Assembly: GCF_002208095.1 (NCBI RefSeq)
Contig: NZ_CP017991.1
Location: 80,026-144,025, forward strand
DNA: 64,000 bases
From: Enterobacter cloacae complex sp. ECNIH7
GTDB lineage: Bacteria; Pseudomonadota; Gammaproteobacteria; Enterobacterales; Enterobacteriaceae
Reading direction: 5' to 3'
Part shown: positions 53,642-63,955 of the stretch, piece by piece
Layout of the letters: each line of letters starts with the position of its first letter
How positions within the stretch are numbered: the stretch's first letter is position 1
Position numbers and translations under genes: made by a program
The notes under the pieces: generated by a model
Told to the model about the DNA's origin: nothing
The model's input: only the letters and a program-made list of their open reading frames with translations
Database searches by the model: none

Positions 53642-54912
53642 TGTTTGCCCTGGCCGATGTGAACAGCTTCTATGCCAGCTGTGAACGTGTTTTCCGCCCG
53701 GATTTAAAAGGGAAACCCATTGTCTGCCTTAGCAACAATGACGGCTGCGTGATCGCGAGAAGTGCCGAAGCGAAGCCCTGGATTAAAATGGGGACCCCGT
53801 GGTTCCAGATAAAGAACGAGATTTACCCGGAAAAAATATACGCATTTTCAAGTAATTATGAGCTTTACGCCTCAATGTCAGCGCGCGTGATGAGCTGCCT
53901 CGAGGAGCTGGCGCCGAGGGTGGAACAATATTCGATTGACGAGATGTTCCTCGATCTGAGCGGTGTGTCGCATTGCATGGACCTGGAAGACTTTGGCCGG
54001 CAGCTGCGCCAGCACGTGTATGACTGTACCCGCCTGACCATCGGCGTGGGGGCTGGACCTACGAAAACGTTGGCAAAATCAGCTCAGTGGGCCTCCAAAG
54101 AGTGGAAACAGTTCCGGGGCGTGCTGGCCCTGACGCGGGATAATCCTCAGCGAACCCGTAAACTGCTGTCACTTCAGCCGGTCGAAGAGATCCGGGGCGT
54201 GGGAAATCGCATTGCACGCAAGCTTAATGTACTGGGTATCAGGACCGCACTTGATCTGGCCCTGACGAACCCGGCCTTCATCCGGAAAAATTTCTCCGTG
54301 GTTCTCGAGCGAACGGTGCGCGAACTGAACGGGGAAAGCTGCATGTCGCTTGAGGAATCACCACCAACGAAACAACAGATTGTCTGTAGTCGCAGCTTTG
54401 GCGAGAAGATCACGGAGTACGATTCGCTCCGCCAGGCTGTCTGTCAGTACGCAGAACGGGCCGCTGAAAAACTGCGTCAGGAGCACCAGTATTGCCGGCA
54501 CATTTCCGTTTTCGTCAAAACGTCTCCGTTCGCCGTTAAAGAGCCTTATTACGGCAATGTGGCCACGGAGAAACTGCTTACCCCCACTCAGGACACCCGG
54601 GACATTATTGCGGCCGCCACAACGGCTTTGGAGCGCATCTGGAAGGATGGCCACCGGTATGCCAAAGCCGGAGTGATGCTGAATGACTTTACAGGCTCAG
54701 GTGTTTCGCAGTTGCAGCTGTTCGACGAACGGCCACCACGTCCTCACAGCGCTGAGCTGATGAAGGTTCTTGATGGTATTAACCATTCCGGCCTGGGACA
54801 TGTCTGGTTTGCCGGACGAGGAATTGCACCTTCCTGGCAAATGAAACGCAATATGCTGTCCCCTGCGTACACCACCTGCTGGAAAGATATCCCCATCGCG
54901 AGGATCAGTTAA
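53641..54912 (+). CDS. umuC: UmuC-like Y-family DNA polymerase
   Basis: Catalytic subunit of polymerase V. It is 423 aa, usual length. N-terminal [14 protein letters not shown] with the first Asp; [12 protein letters not shown] with the catalytic Asp-Glu; helix-hairpin-helix [20 protein letters not shown]. The C-terminal region ends [10 protein letters not shown] plus a tail. It appears intact. Confidence 0.95.
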   Translation: MFALADVNSFYASCERVFRPDLKGKPIVCLSNNDGCVIARSAEAKPWIKMGTPWFQIKNEIYPEKIYAFSSNYELYASMSARVMSCLEELAPRVEQYSIDEMFLDLSGVSHCMDLEDFGRQLRQHVYDCTRLTIGVGAGPTKTLAKSAQWASKEWKQFRGVLALTRDNPQRTRKLLSLQPVEEIRGVGNRIARKLNVLGIRTALDLALTNPAFIRKNFSVVLERTVRELNGESCMSLEESPPTKQQIVCSRSFGEKITEYDSLRQAVCQYAERAAEKLRQEHQYCRHISVFVKTSPFAVKEPYYGNVATEKLLTPTQDTRDIIAAATTALERIWKDGHRYAKAGVMLNDFTGSGVSQLQLFDERPPRPHSAELMKVLDGINHSGLGHVWFAGRGIAPSWQMKRNMLSPAYTTCWKDIPIARIS

Positions 54913-54944
54913 ATTTCGCCTTTCAGAGAGAGCCAGTAGTGCTC

Positions 54945-54994
54945 GCCGCAGCTGAACGACAGGGCGAAGCCCGCGAGTGAGCGAGGAAGCACCA
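54945..54994. repeat. Palindromic element with GCTCGCCGCAG/GCGAGGAAGC borders (copy c)
   Basis: Follows umuC. Borders GCTCGCCGCAG and GAGCGAGGAAGC enclose GGGCGAAGCCC and CGCGAGTGAGCG. From memory this closely resembles the sequence that lies beside the pMB1/ColE1 origin in pUC vectors. The other copies are at 7188-7240 and 58226-58283. Confidence 0.7.
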
Positions 54995-55089
54995 GGGAGC
55001 AGAACGAACATAATCTACTGACGCGCCGTATGCAGGACCAAGACAAAACGCCCTCAATATGGATGATGATAACCGATTACTGAATAGAA

Positions 55090-55707
55090 TGGGGCCATGG
55101 TCCCGGTTCCTTCCGGAGCGTGCAGCGAGTAATCCGGCCGGGCAACCGGGTGGCTCATGACACTGTGGTGCATAGTGGGACCGTGGTCCCAGTTCCTTTT
55201 GGAGTGTGACGTCAGCATTCCAGCCGGACAGCCGGGTGGCTCATGGCACTGTGGTGCATGGTGAGACCGTGGTCACAGTTCCTTTTGGAGTGTGACGTCA
55301 GCATTCCGGTCGGATAACCGGGTATGTCATGGCTCTCTGATGCAAGGTTGGACAGTGGTCCCAGTTCCTTTTGGAGTGTGGCGTCAGCATTCCGGTCGGA
55401 TAACCGGGTATGTCATGGCTGTCTGGTGCAAGGTGGGACCGTGGTCCCAGTTCCTTTTGGAGTGTGGCGTCAGCATTCCGGTCGGATAACCGGGTATGTC
55501 ATGGCTGTCTGGTGCAAGGTGGGACCGTGGTCCCAGTTCCTTTTGGAGTGTGGCGTCAGCAATACGGTCGGATAACCGGATATGTCATGGCTCTCTGATG
55601 CATGGTGGGACCGTGGTCTCAGTTCCTTTTGGAGTGTGGCGTCAGCAATACGGTCGGATAACCGGGTATGTCATGGCTGTCTGGTGCAAGGTGAGACCGT
55701 GGTCCCA
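55090..55707. other. sopC: sopC centromere: eight boxes at 86-bp intervals
   Basis: Consensus box TGGGACCGTGGTCCCA starts at 55090 (variant), 55176, 55262, 55348, 55434, 55520, 55606 and 55692, each exactly 86 bp apart. SopB binds such inverted repeats. F sopC has 43-bp units, each with a box; here every second 43-bp position holds a different palindrome, CCGGT-N6-ACCGG, for example 55478-55493. Not translated, despite an open frame. 54995-55089 and 55708-55916 show no gene. Confidence 0.92.
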
Positions 55708-55916
55708 CTCAGTTCTCTGACTTATTAAACATCTGCGGAAGCCTACTGTAGATCGTTTTATTTCCATTACATTCGGGCGGAAAAGAGTAAAACAGATTTT
55801 CTGAACAATATTGGACGGACTATTTCGGGGGGATACTGCTTGGGATATCTATATCCCGAAGCAGCATGTAAGACAGGAAAGAAACCAGAAGTGAATTATG
55901 GGGATTAAAGGCATCA

Positions 55917-56891
55917 CTACGCAGGCTGAATCTGTTGTAAATCACGCAGTATGCTTTCAATCTTCTCGATACACTCGGCAGGTAAACGTGATTTATCGAG
56001 ATTGAAAATCACCTTATCGCCTTTATAAAGGGCTGTCGCACCGGGTACAAACTGATGACGGGTACTCAGATTAACTTTTTTACCGGATGGCTCTTTCAGT
56101 ACTTCCATAAGTAAGCCGATGACTTCTTCGGGTTCAAACATAACACCGGCAGTTTTTTGTTCATGAAGTTGCTGCATCTGTTGCAACAATAACGCCTCTT
56201 TGCCTGAGAACGCTTTGTACAGCGCCTCACCGGACCGGGCGGAAAGTTCACCAGGATGAGTAAAGAGGGCAACCACGGATTTTGGTAACAGGGCCGTATT
56301 TATGCAGCGCGTGATGATTTTACGGGAAATATTCTCGGCATCTGCCAGAGCGGAGACATTGCCGTTAAATTCATTTTCCAGCCGAAGTGCGTAGCGTTTG
56401 CCCCGCTCATAAGCACTGACAGGTCGGTAATCATTACCCAGCCGGGATAATGCCATCATCTGTGCGTCATCGAGATCCCCTACGAGAACCCGGTAATCGG
56501 AAGAAGTCAGTATGGCGGCTTTCCGGCGACGACTGCCATCGGCAACCTCGATAACGCCTTCCACCCTCCGCCCGAACGCCGGTGTCTGCTGCCCACTCAG
56601 GAGAAAAGAGGGGATCAGATCATCAAGTGCGTCTTCGGTCAGTAGTTCCTGGTCACGTTCATTACCTGACCAGACTCTCGATGCCGTTTCAATACTCTCG
56701 CCCGGGACAGTTTCCAGAATAAATTTCACTTCCCGGCCACAAACCGGAAGCAGAATGGCATTCCCGCGGGCCATGGCTCCCACCCGTGCAATTAATGAAT
56801 CAACCATCGGTGCAGCAGGTGCCGCTGACGGATCAGTTTCGGGACGGATATCTTTTACGGTATGTTTTGGAATGACTGGTGCACGTTTCAT
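55917..56891 (-). CDS. sopB: SopB centromere-binding partition protein
   Basis: ParB-family CTP-dependent clamp that loads at sopC and activates SopA. It is 324 aa, F length (323). N-terminal SopA-contact segment, ParB core [18 protein letters not shown], helix-turn-helix [27 protein letters not shown]-terminal dimer domain. Its start overlaps the sopA stop. F-type N-terminal [11 protein letters not shown]. Confidence 0.95.
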   Translation of the reverse strand: MKRAPVIPKHTVKDIRPETDPSAAPAAPMVDSLIARVGAMARGNAILLPVCGREVKFILETVPGESIETASRVWSGNERDQELLTEDALDDLIPSFLLSGQQTPAFGRRVEGVIEVADGSRRRKAAILTSSDYRVLVGDLDDAQMMALSRLGNDYRPVSAYERGKRYALRLENEFNGNVSALADAENISRKIITRCINTALLPKSVVALFTHPGELSARSGEALYKAFSGKEALLLQQMQQLHEQKTAGVMFEPEEVIGLLMEVLKEPSGKKVNLSTRHQFVPGATALYKGDKVIFNLDKSRLPAECIEKIESILRDLQQIQPA

Positions 56892-58057
56892 TATCTGATC
56901 TCCCAGCGAGGTTTAATCAGGCGATCAAAAATTTCGTTACAGACAGGCTCCCAGATAGCCAGCGCATTTCGCCAGGCTCCTGTAGATGAGCGCTGATCGA
57001 TAGCCTGCTCAAACACCGTTCTCATACGGATCTGACCTTTACCGACCTCGTCGGTCTCGCGTACAACGTTTTTCAGTACCATGCTTCCCCAGGCATCGCG
57101 GATCTGTTCTTCCATCCAGGGTGACTGTGAGCCATTGTTATTGCTGTACTTGGTCAGAAGAATTCTGACGTCAGGTTCAAAACCCTGCAGGTCCACGTTT
57201 TTTAACAAATCGCGCAGCATGTCAAAAAACTGAAGGGCAGAAGTGTAATCGAATAACTCTGCTGGCGTTGGCACGATGAGCACATCCGCAGCACAGACGA
57301 CATTGATGGTGCCAATACCGAGGTTAGGTGCACTGTCGATAACAATGACATCATAATCATGAGCCACCGTTTCAATGGCCAGGCGAAGCATCATGTGGGG
57401 TTCTGTCGGTAATTTTCCGTCGTCATACCGACCCATAAGCTCAGTTTCGATACGATGCAGCGCCAGGCAAGAAGGAATAATATCAAGTCCAGGCCAGCAG
57501 GTGGGTTTTACCGCATAGGCGACATCATCACGCTCACCAAGATAAAAGGGAAGTAAGGTGTCTTCGGCATGGATGTGCAAATCAGGAACCCAGCCGTGGT
57601 ACATGGAGGCGGTACCCTGAGGATCGTTCCCTTCCACAAGCAGTACCCGCAGTCCTTTCAGTGCCAGATCCTGTGCCAGATGTACAGATACAGATGTCTT
57701 ATAGACCCCCCCCTTATGTGCTGCCACTGCAATGACGGGCGGAACGCTGTCATCAGGCCGCCGCAGGCGGGTGCCAAACACATCCCGCATATGGTTAATC
57801 TGTTCGATCGTGTAACCCACTCTCTGCTCAACCCGGCCACGCATTTCCATGTCCGGGTGAGGGAGGCGACCTGCTTTTTCTGCATCACGAATAGCCTGGG
57901 ATGAGACACCAATTAAATCGGCAGCTTCTCCCACACGCCAGCGACGCGTAATTTTTCTTGCCTCAGGGCTGTCATCATTGAACTGAGCAACTGCAATAGC
58001 TTTCGTCATTTCGTGGCCGGCTGCTATGCACTGATCGAGCGTATTCATCAATCCCAT
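56891..58057 (-). CDS. sopA: SopA partition ATPase
   Basis: ParA-family ATPase that positions plasmid copies on the nucleoid. Start at [10 protein letters not shown] gives 388 aa, the F SopA length; a longer reading to 58123 is not supported. N-terminal helix-turn-helix ([22 protein letters not shown]) for autorepression. Deviant Walker A KGGVYKTS and [14 protein letters not shown]. Nearly identical to F SopA from memory. Confidence 0.96.
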   Translation of the reverse strand: MGLMNTLDQCIAAGHEMTKAIAVAQFNDDSPEARKITRRWRVGEAADLIGVSSQAIRDAEKAGRLPHPDMEMRGRVEQRVGYTIEQINHMRDVFGTRLRRPDDSVPPVIAVAAHKGGVYKTSVSVHLAQDLALKGLRVLLVEGNDPQGTASMYHGWVPDLHIHAEDTLLPFYLGERDDVAYAVKPTCWPGLDIIPSCLALHRIETELMGRYDDGKLPTEPHMMLRLAIETVAHDYDVIVIDSAPNLGIGTINVVCAADVLIVPTPAELFDYTSALQFFDMLRDLLKNVDLQGFEPDVRILLTKYSNNNGSQSPWMEEQIRDAWGSMVLKNVVRETDEVGKGQIRMRTVFEQAIDQRSSTGAWRNALAIWEPVCNEIFDRLIKPRWEIR

Positions 58058-58077
58058 TGTACGTTCCTTGAACTCAA

Positions 58078-58155
58078 CTTTGCATTGATATATTAAATCT
58101 TGATAAAACAAGCAAAGCAACACTAAATTTGCAAACCTAAGCTAAAAATGCAAAG
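58078..58155. promoter_or_regulatory. SopA operator: CTTTGC motifs
   Basis: CTTTGC occurs at 58078-58083 and, on the other strand, at 58112-58117 and 58150-58155, with near-matches around 58127-58136. F SopA represses sopAB by binding CTTTGC repeats in this position, so the same control is likely. Confidence 0.75.
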
Positions 58156-58225
58156 TTGGTCAATATGTGAGTATATGTAAGTCTGAAAGCATTCCTCCAG
58201 GTTTGACTGGCATATCTCAGTCAAT

Positions 58226-58283
58226 ATCTGCCGCTCGCCGCAGTAAGGATACGAACGAAGATCGTATTCGTCGAGGAAGCGGA
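58226..58283. repeat. Palindromic element with CGCTCGCCGCAG/GAGGAAGCGG borders (copy b)
   Basis: Borders GCCGCTCGCCGCAG and GTCGAGGAAGCGGAATTGCTG enclose the palindrome ATACGA-ACGAAGA-TCGTAT. It shares GCG(G/A)AATTGCTG after the right border with copy a. It lies between the sopA operator and the replicon. Confidence 0.7.
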
Positions 58284-58361
58284 ATTGCTGCGTAATCATA
58301 TGATCCACTGACGCTCTTTAGCTGAAAAGGGTATGGGATGGTGGATTTAAGATTTTAAAAA

Positions 58362-58764
58362 TTGACTGTTATATGCAGTATCTTGACTATAGCGTGTAAG
58401 ATATCTGGAAACGTAAAGGGTGACCGGTCGCTCTGCTCTGCATACCACTGTCAATATTAAAGTGTTTCGGTAATGTTCTTTTCCTGTTTAGCCAATGACT
58501 GGAATGCGTAATTTGTGTTGTCCTGTGTTTTTACAGGGCTCTGCTCAGGTTATTCATAGGGTAGATCCAGTAATTGATCCTTAAGGAGATCATAGTGAGA
58601 TCAAAAAGAGATCCCCGGATCGTGCTGTGCACCGATATTACTGGCCTGAAGAGGGGGCATCATTTACTGAGGTATGTCATATCTTGACTGTTGTGTGCAG
58701 TCTCACATATTGCGGTATGCATTTGTATTAACTGGGGTATGTATTTCCGTTGACTGAGATATGC
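58362..58764. repeat. Upstream iterons of the RepFIB-like replicon
   Basis: Consensus TTGACTGNGGTATGC. Copies at 58663, 58684, 58706 (degenerate), 58728 and 58750 are spaced 21-22 bp, so they lie on one face of the helix every two turns. Further copies are at 58362, 58383 (weak) and 58440-58454 (inverted). RepA binds such iterons for initiation, and copy number is limited by them. The remaining bases 58455-58662 show no gene. Confidence 0.85.
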
Positions 58765-58779
58765 GTATATACTTGCTTT

Positions 58780-58788
58780 TGTGGATAA
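58780..58788 (-). promoter_or_regulatory. DnaA box
   Basis: TGTGGATAA (TTATCCACA on the other strand) is a perfect consensus DnaA site, 16 bp before repA and just after the iterons. It is consistent with the origin lying here. Confidence 0.75.
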
Positions 58789-58803
58789 CTGTCGGTGTTT
58801 AAA

Positions 58804-59814
58804 ATGGCTAAGGAAAATAATGAGTTACCTCTGAATCTTGAGGAGGTGAACAAAACAACAGGTGAAGTTGTTAAGCTGGATGTTAACAGCGCCAGTACTG
58901 TTCAGCCTGTTGCGCTCATGAGGCTTGGTCTCTTCGTTCCTACGTTAAAATCGACGTCCAGGAGCAAGACTAACCGCAAAAACGTCACTGATGCGACTGA
59001 GGAGCTCGTACAGCTCTCTATTGCCAAAAGTGAAGGGTATACCGATGTCAGGATCACAGGATCGCGTCTTGACATGGATACGGACTTCAAAGTCTGGCTT
59101 GGGATCATTCGTTCGATGTCTGAGTGTGGCGTCAAAAATGACACACTTGAATTATCCTTTGTCGAATTCGTGAAGATGTGTGGTTTCGATTCCCGCCGCT
59201 CAAACCAGAAAATGCGTGACCGTATCAGCAATTCACTGTTTAAACTTGCGTCAGTAACCCTCAAATTTCAGAGCGAGACGAAAGGGTGGACAACACACCT
59301 GGTACAGTCCGCTTATTACGACATCACCGAGGATGTTGTTGAGATCAAGGCGGAACCTAAACTCTTCGAATTGTATCACATGGACAGGCGGGTTCTGTTG
59401 CGACTGAAAGCCATCGATGCCCTGCAGCGCAAGGAGTCTGCTCAGGCACTCTACACCTACATTGAAAGCCTCCCACAGAATCCCGCTCCTATTTCCATGA
59501 AACGCATGCGGGACAGACTGAACCTGACGTCAAACGTCTATACGCAGAATCACACGGTTCGCAAAGCCATGATGCAGTTGAAGGATATCGGTTATCTGGA
59601 TTACACCGAATTCAAACGTGGGCGCTCCACATACTTCAGTGTGCATTATCGCAATTCAAAACTTATCAGCAGCACGGTGAAAGTTCCGCGCAAGCCAGAA
59701 GAAGAAATACCTGAACAGAATTACGATGAAGTGATTAACGCCCTGAAAGCTGCTGGAATTGATCCGCAGAAACTGGCAAAAGCCCTCGCCAGCGTCAAGC
59801 CCGATAATGACTGA
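58804..59814 (+). CDS. repA: RepFIB-family replication initiator
   Basis: Binds iterons and starts replication. It is 336 aa from ATG 58804; a GTG at 58795 is possible. Two winged-helix domains of the Rep_3 family. VQPVALMRLGLFVPTLKS, FELYHMDRRVLLRLKAIDAL and KESAQALYTYIESLPQNPAPIS match F RepFIB RepA closely, but elsewhere it is clearly diverged, so incompatibility may differ. The last codons overlap the first downstream iteron. Confidence 0.95.
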   Translation: MAKENNELPLNLEEVNKTTGEVVKLDVNSASTVQPVALMRLGLFVPTLKSTSRSKTNRKNVTDATEELVQLSIAKSEGYTDVRITGSRLDMDTDFKVWLGIIRSMSECGVKNDTLELSFVEFVKMCGFDSRRSNQKMRDRISNSLFKLASVTLKFQSETKGWTTHLVQSAYYDITEDVVEIKAEPKLFELYHMDRRVLLRLKAIDALQRKESAQALYTYIESLPQNPAPISMKRMRDRLNLTSNVYTQNHTVRKAMMQLKDIGYLDYTEFKRGRSTYFSVHYRNSKLISSTVKVPRKPEEEIPEQNYDEVINALKAAGIDPQKLAKALASVKPDND

Positions 59815-60028
59815 GGTATGCAGAATTACATCTTATTGACTGTGGTATGCAGGGCGCATACCACAGTCAATAATTCTTCCCGGCAAAGACCCTACTCTTT
59901 ATCCATTAAATTGACTGTCGTATGCAGATTTGGCTTCCGGAATGCAAATATTGACTACGGTATGTGATGAAGGTGGGTTCCTGTCGCTTACATTGACTGA
60001 GGTATGTTCGCGGGCACACCTCAGTCAA
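59807..60028. repeat. Downstream iterons of the replicon
   Basis: Copies at 59807, 59836, 59911, 59951 and 59993 on the plus strand, and at 59856-59870 and 60014-60028 on the minus strand. The pairs 59836/59856 and 59993/60014 face each other as inverted repeats. In RepFIB the downstream set acts in incompatibility and copy control. Confidence 0.85.
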
Positions 60029-60069
60029 TATCCTGCGAGGTTGATGAACGCTTCTTTGTCCTGACCTGT

Positions 60070-60810
60070 CTATTTGCCCGGGGGCAATGAACGCAGGATA
60101 TCAGCGGCATCACGACCATCACTGGTAAACGGAACGGCAATTGTTGCGGCCAGCTCCAGCGCAAACACTCTGGTATACACTTCCATCGAACGCGGATCCT
60201 TATGGCCAGCCAGCGCCTGAATCACTTTCTTCGGCTGGCGGTGATACAGCATGTGCATAATATAGCTGTGGCGAAATGTGTGCGGCGTCACCGGGATGGA
60301 AAAATACACCCCGTCAGCGGCAGCACGACTGACGGCCTGTTTCAGCCAGTTGCGCATCGTTTCATCGGTGACGTCCCACAGCGGCTCCCGGCGGCGGGGG
60401 CGGGTGGTTACCATCCAGCTCTTCATCTGGTGCACGTAGCTCTTATCGGTGAGGGGTACCAGGCGCACTTCGTCTTTCGGCGGACGACCACGGCGGGCCC
60501 GTACTTTTTCTGACAGCACCTTTACGAACGGGCGCATCCCGTCGAGATCAAAAGATTCCGGGGTCAGCGTCCGGGATTCGCCGATCCTCACGCCGGTGTT
60601 CCAGAACGTCGAGAACAGCATGTAATGACGCAGGTCCGGCATATAGAAGAGGAGGGCGCTCACTTCCGGCGCCAGCAGATACGCCGGTGTCACCCCGTTC
60701 GCGGTGGCCAGACGACGCATGGCTACCGCGGTCGCAAAATCAACGCCCGGGGCGATGGGCAATAACGAAACGCGTTCTGGTGAATTCGGCAGGGGAATGA
60801 CGTTGTTCAT
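60070..60810 (-). CDS. Tyrosine recombinase next to the replicon (ResD/Int type)
   Basis: 246-aa site-specific recombinase. Catalytic Arg in [12 protein letters not shown], His-x-x-Arg in HTFRHSYIM, and a later His and Tyr in [15 protein letters not shown] carries resD beside RepFIB, where it resolves plasmid dimers. The role here is probably the same. The crossover site was not identified. No obvious promoter. Confidence 0.9.
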   Translation of the reverse strand: MNNVIPLPNSPERVSLLPIAPGVDFATAVAMRRLATANGVTPAYLLAPEVSALLFYMPDLRHYMLFSTFWNTGVRIGESRTLTPESFDLDGMRPFVKVLSEKVRARRGRPPKDEVRLVPLTDKSYVHQMKSWMVTTRPRRREPLWDVTDETMRNWLKQAVSRAAADGVYFSIPVTPHTFRHSYIMHMLYHRQPKKVIQALAGHKDPRSMEVYTRVFALELAATIAVPFTSDGRDAADILRSLPPGK

Positions 60811-61681
60811 CTGTTATTTTTCACGTAGCGCACGCACTGTGTATGAATACAGGTATTTTGCACCTGACAGACCGATCCCGCCATGACAATAATTCGCAGC
60901 GCGCGGATCCTTTTATTGTCTTCTTCCGCATTATTGTGGGTAAAACCAAATACGTAAAGGATCATTTTTCCGCGTCGATCCTCGTTAAAGCCAGTCATGG
61001 CGCGTGCTGAGGGCATTTTTACGGCTTTTGGGAGAAATGGGGTAATGCCAGGATAAACAGGCTCGGAACGAAAGGGTAAGTAGCAACAGACGAGTGAAGG
61101 TGCGCTACGTGAATTCTGACCAGGTACACCCTTGTAACCCTGTCAGTTTTCACGTAACTAAAAAGTATCATTAAGAGTCATCAAGCAAAGTCAGCACTGC
61201 TAATAATGAAAATAATTTAGCTCTGTAATTACCGGATGCCCGTTTCAAGGAGATCCGACTTTCCTGAATATAGCAACTTTCCGGAAGTGTACCACGGTGA
61301 GGGAATAACCACACCGCCCTTTTCCGGTGCTGAGTGGCCGGTCACGGGGCAGGGGATAAACACAGCATAAAGAAGAAAACTCCGCTAACGGAGTGGCACA
61401 TATTGTGTTTCCGCGCCGCAGCGAGCCGGTGAGATTCGCGGAGATCCGGAACTACCTTTTTTCGGATCTGACCGGGAAAAGTGAAAAGAAAGGATATGCA
61501 AAGCATATCCATATGCCTGACATCTGCATAGGTATGGCATACGCATATACTCACCATCTGCATATGCTCTATATATACATATGCCGAACATCTGCCTATA
61601 CTGAACATATGCACACACCCGGTGCAATGAACCTCATTCCGGATATGCATCACATATCCATACTTACCCGGGAGAAAAATC
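60811..61681. other. 870-bp gap with vapBC operator palindromes
   Basis: No convincing gene; a 69-codon frame ending at the recombinase start (60807-61016) lacks support. 61492-61510 is the perfect palindrome GGATATGC-AAA-GCATATCC. 61641-61659 is GGATATG-CATCA-CATATCC, just before vapB. Between them CATATGC and ACATCTGC motifs recur. These are probably VapB/VapC autoregulatory sites. Confidence 0.6.
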
Positions 61682-61912
61682 ATGAGAACCGTATCTATTT
61701 TCAAAAACGGCAACAACCGCGCCATCCGCCTGCCCCGCGATCTGGATTTTGAGGGGGTGAGCGAGCTGGAGATCGTCCGGGAAGGGGACAGCATTATTCT
61801 GCGTCCCGTCCGGCCGACCTGGGGCTCGTTCCTGGAGCTCGAAAAAGCTGACCCGGACTTTATGGCTGAGCGCGGGGACGTTGTCAGCGACGAAGGACGG
61901 GTTAACCTGTGA
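61682..61912 (+). CDS. vapB: VapB antitoxin
   Basis: 76-aa AbrB-type antitoxin: swapped-hairpin DNA-binding end (MRTVSIFKNGNNRAIRLPRDLDFEGVSELEI) and an acidic C-terminal tail that blocks VapC (FLELEKADPDFMAER). It overlaps vapC (GTGA). Very like MvpA/VapB of enteric virulence plasmids. Confidence 0.93.
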   Translation: MRTVSIFKNGNNRAIRLPRDLDFEGVSELEIVREGDSIILRPVRPTWGSFLELEKADPDFMAERGDVVSDEGRVNL

Positions 61913-62319
61913 ACAAAATGTATATGCTCGACACCAACATCTGCTCGTTCATCATGCGCGAGCAGCCGGAAGCCGTCCTGAAGCGCCTGGAGCAGGCGGT
62001 GCTGCGGGGTCACCGCATTGTGGTTTCGGCCATCACCTGGGCCGAAGTGTCACTGGCATCACAGGAAGCAGGACCAGCCGCACAGAAGCTGGCTGACGCC
62101 TTCGCTGCCCGCCTTGATGCCATCCTGCCCTGGGACCGTACCGCGGTGGACGCGACCACGGAAATTAAGGTGGCGCTGCGCCTCGCCGGCACGCCGATCG
62201 GGCCGAACGACACGGCGATCGCCGGGCACGCCATCGCCGCCGGTGCCGTGCTGGTGACCAATAATGTGCGGGAATTTGAGCGGGTGCCGGGTCTGGTGCT
62301 GGAAGACTGGGTAAGATAA
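61909..62319 (+). CDS. vapC: VapC toxin (PIN-domain tRNA nuclease)
   Basis: 136 aa from a GTG overlapping the vapB stop; ATG 61918 is an alternative. PIN acidic residues in MLDTNICSF, ITWAEVS and IGPNDTAIAGHA, as in MvpT, which cuts initiator tRNA. It stabilises the plasmid by post-segregational killing or growth arrest. Confidence 0.93.
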   Translation: MNKMYMLDTNICSFIMREQPEAVLKRLEQAVLRGHRIVVSAITWAEVSLASQEAGPAAQKLADAFAARLDAILPWDRTAVDATTEIKVALRLAGTPIGPNDTAIAGHAIAAGAVLVTNNVREFERVPGLVLEDWVR

Positions 62320-62392
62320 CGCTGTAATACAAAACAGGCGGTCTGGCGCTGCCGGACACTCTTTCAGTCAGCGGTATATAAAGGAATAAAAG

Positions 62393-63955
62393 ATGCCTCT
62401 GATCACGCGGCTTATGCTGCAAAACTTTAAAAAGTTTCCGGAACTGGATCTGCGCTTCACTCATGACCGTAACATTCTGGTCGGTGACAACGAGTCCGGG
62501 AAAAGCACGATTCTGCTGGCCCTTGACCTTGTGCTGAGTGACAGCCGGCACCGGGTCGAGGCATTGGGTGTGGAATCGCTCCTGTCCCAGTCAGCAGTCA
62601 GGCATTTTCAGGAAGGTGAGCGCCGCGCCGAGCTGTTACCCGTGCTGACAGCTGACGTTTTCCTGAGTAATGGGGGAGATCCTGACCTGAACGGCAGGCA
62701 AAATCTGGCGGGTATCGATGCGGATGGACTCAGAATGCGCATTGCACCAATGACGGAGGAATACGGTCAGGATATTCACAATGTACTACAGCAGGATCCC
62801 GATAATTTTCCCTATGAATACTATTCCGTGCGGTTCAGCACCTTCTCCGGTGGTCATTTCGCCGGCTTCAGACGCTATCTGCGCCATCTGCTGTTAGACA
62901 GTGCACGCATCGATAACGAGCACGCCGCACAGGAATATACGCGCACAGTTTACAGCGTCAATGTGCCGGTGGCCGATCGTTACCGGCTTGAAAACAGTTA
63001 CCGGCAACAGAAAATGCTCTTCTGCACCCGGCATCTGTCAGCCATAAACGACACGCTGGAAACGTATCAGTTTGGCGTGCGTTCCGGTGCTAAATCAGGT
63101 CTTGAGGCGAATCTGGACATTACCGAGGACGGTATTTCCATTCGTCACCGTGGAAAAGGAAGGCAGTGCTTCATCAAAACAGAGTTTGCGCTGCAGCGGC
63201 ATCAGCAGCAGGGAGAGCTCCACGCACTGTTGCTTGAGGAGCCGGAGAATCATCTCAGCCATGTCAGTATGAAGAGGCTGGTTAATCAGCTTGCCACTGA
63301 ACGGCAGACGCAGGTGTTTATTGCCACACACAGCAGCCATATCTCCTCCCGCCTCGATCTACGTAAGGCAATCCTCCTCGGATCTACCCGGCCGGTACTG
63401 ATGAATGAACTTTCCGCTGAGACTGCCGCCTTCTTCATGAAAGCACCGGATAATAACGTGCTGGAATTTGCGCTAGCCAGACGTGCACTGCTCGTGGAGG
63501 GGGATGCTGAGTTTATTCTGATTGAGGCCTTTTATCGCCGCCTGTATGGCAGGGCGCCGGAGGATGACGGGGTTCACATCATCGCTATCGGCGGAACGAG
63601 TTTCCGTCGTTATCTTGAACTGGCCCGTCTTCTGGAAAATCGCGTCGCGGCCCTTCGTGATAATGACGGAAACTATCAGCAAAACTGCGATGAACGCTAT
63701 GCTGACGTGCTGTGTTCCCGCACCCGGGCATTTGCTGATCGCGACAACACCCGATCCACATTTGAAATCTGCCTGTATCAGGATAACGCTGCTCTGTGTG
63801 ACGCGCTTTTCCGCGGAACCCGCCGAACACTCACGGTGCAGGAATACATGCTGGCCAATAAGGCAGAAGCAGCATTCCGGCTGTTACAGCTGCACGCCGA
63901 AGAGCTGACGGTACCTGATTATATTCAGGAGGCACTGGCATGGATAAGAGAGTGA
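62393..63955 (+). CDS. gajA: GajA: Gabija OLD-family ATPase-nuclease
   Basis: 520 aa. N-terminal ABC-type ATPase: Walker A GDNESGKST (residues 31-39) and Walker B LLLEEPENHL (279-288), followed by ATHSSH. C-terminal TOPRIM: Glu369 in LLVEGDAEF, then Asp423-x-Asp425 in LRDNDGN. The pair with a UvrD-like helicase directly downstream is the Gabija layout, in which GajA nicks DNA when nucleotides are depleted during phage infection. It is somewhat shorter than B. cereus GajA (578 aa). A class 2 OLD nuclease pair is the same thing under another name. Confidence 0.85.
   Translation: MPLITRLMLQNFKKFPELDLRFTHDRNILVGDNESGKSTILLALDLVLSDSRHRVEALGVESLLSQSAVRHFQEGERRAELLPVLTADVFLSNGGDPDLNGRQNLAGIDADGLRMRIAPMTEEYGQDIHNVLQQDPDNFPYEYYSVRFSTFSGGHFAGFRRYLRHLLLDSARIDNEHAAQEYTRTVYSVNVPVADRYRLENSYRQQKMLFCTRHLSAINDTLETYQFGVRSGAKSGLEANLDITEDGISIRHRGKGRQCFIKTEFALQRHQQQGELHALLLEEPENHLSHVSMKRLVNQLATERQTQVFIATHSSHISSRLDLRKAILLGSTRPVLMNELSAETAAFFMKAPDNNVLEFALARRALLVEGDAEFILIEAFYRRLYGRAPEDDGVHIIAIGGTSFRRYLELARLLENRVAALRDNDGNYQQNCDERYADVLCSRTRAFADRDNTRSTFEICLYQDNAALCDALFRGTRRTLTVQEYMLANKAEAAFRLLQLHAEELTVPDYIQEALAWIRE

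Noticed and set aside
55292..55720. Open frames with repeated SDNRVCHG and VPFGVW peptides
   Set aside because: They are translations of the 86-bp sopC repeats; the regular boxes explain the sequence and there is no ribosome site.
58123..58308. 61-codon minus-strand frame upstream of sopA
   Set aside because: Lies across the SopA operator and a palindromic element; no protein-like features.
60807..61016. 69-codon frame ending at the recombinase start
   Set aside because: The 4-bp overlap is suggestive, but the composition and lack of a ribosome site do not support it.
61342..62013. 223-codon minus-strand frame over vapB
   Set aside because: Runs through the vapBC promoter and vapB in antisense; vapBC is recognised with confidence.
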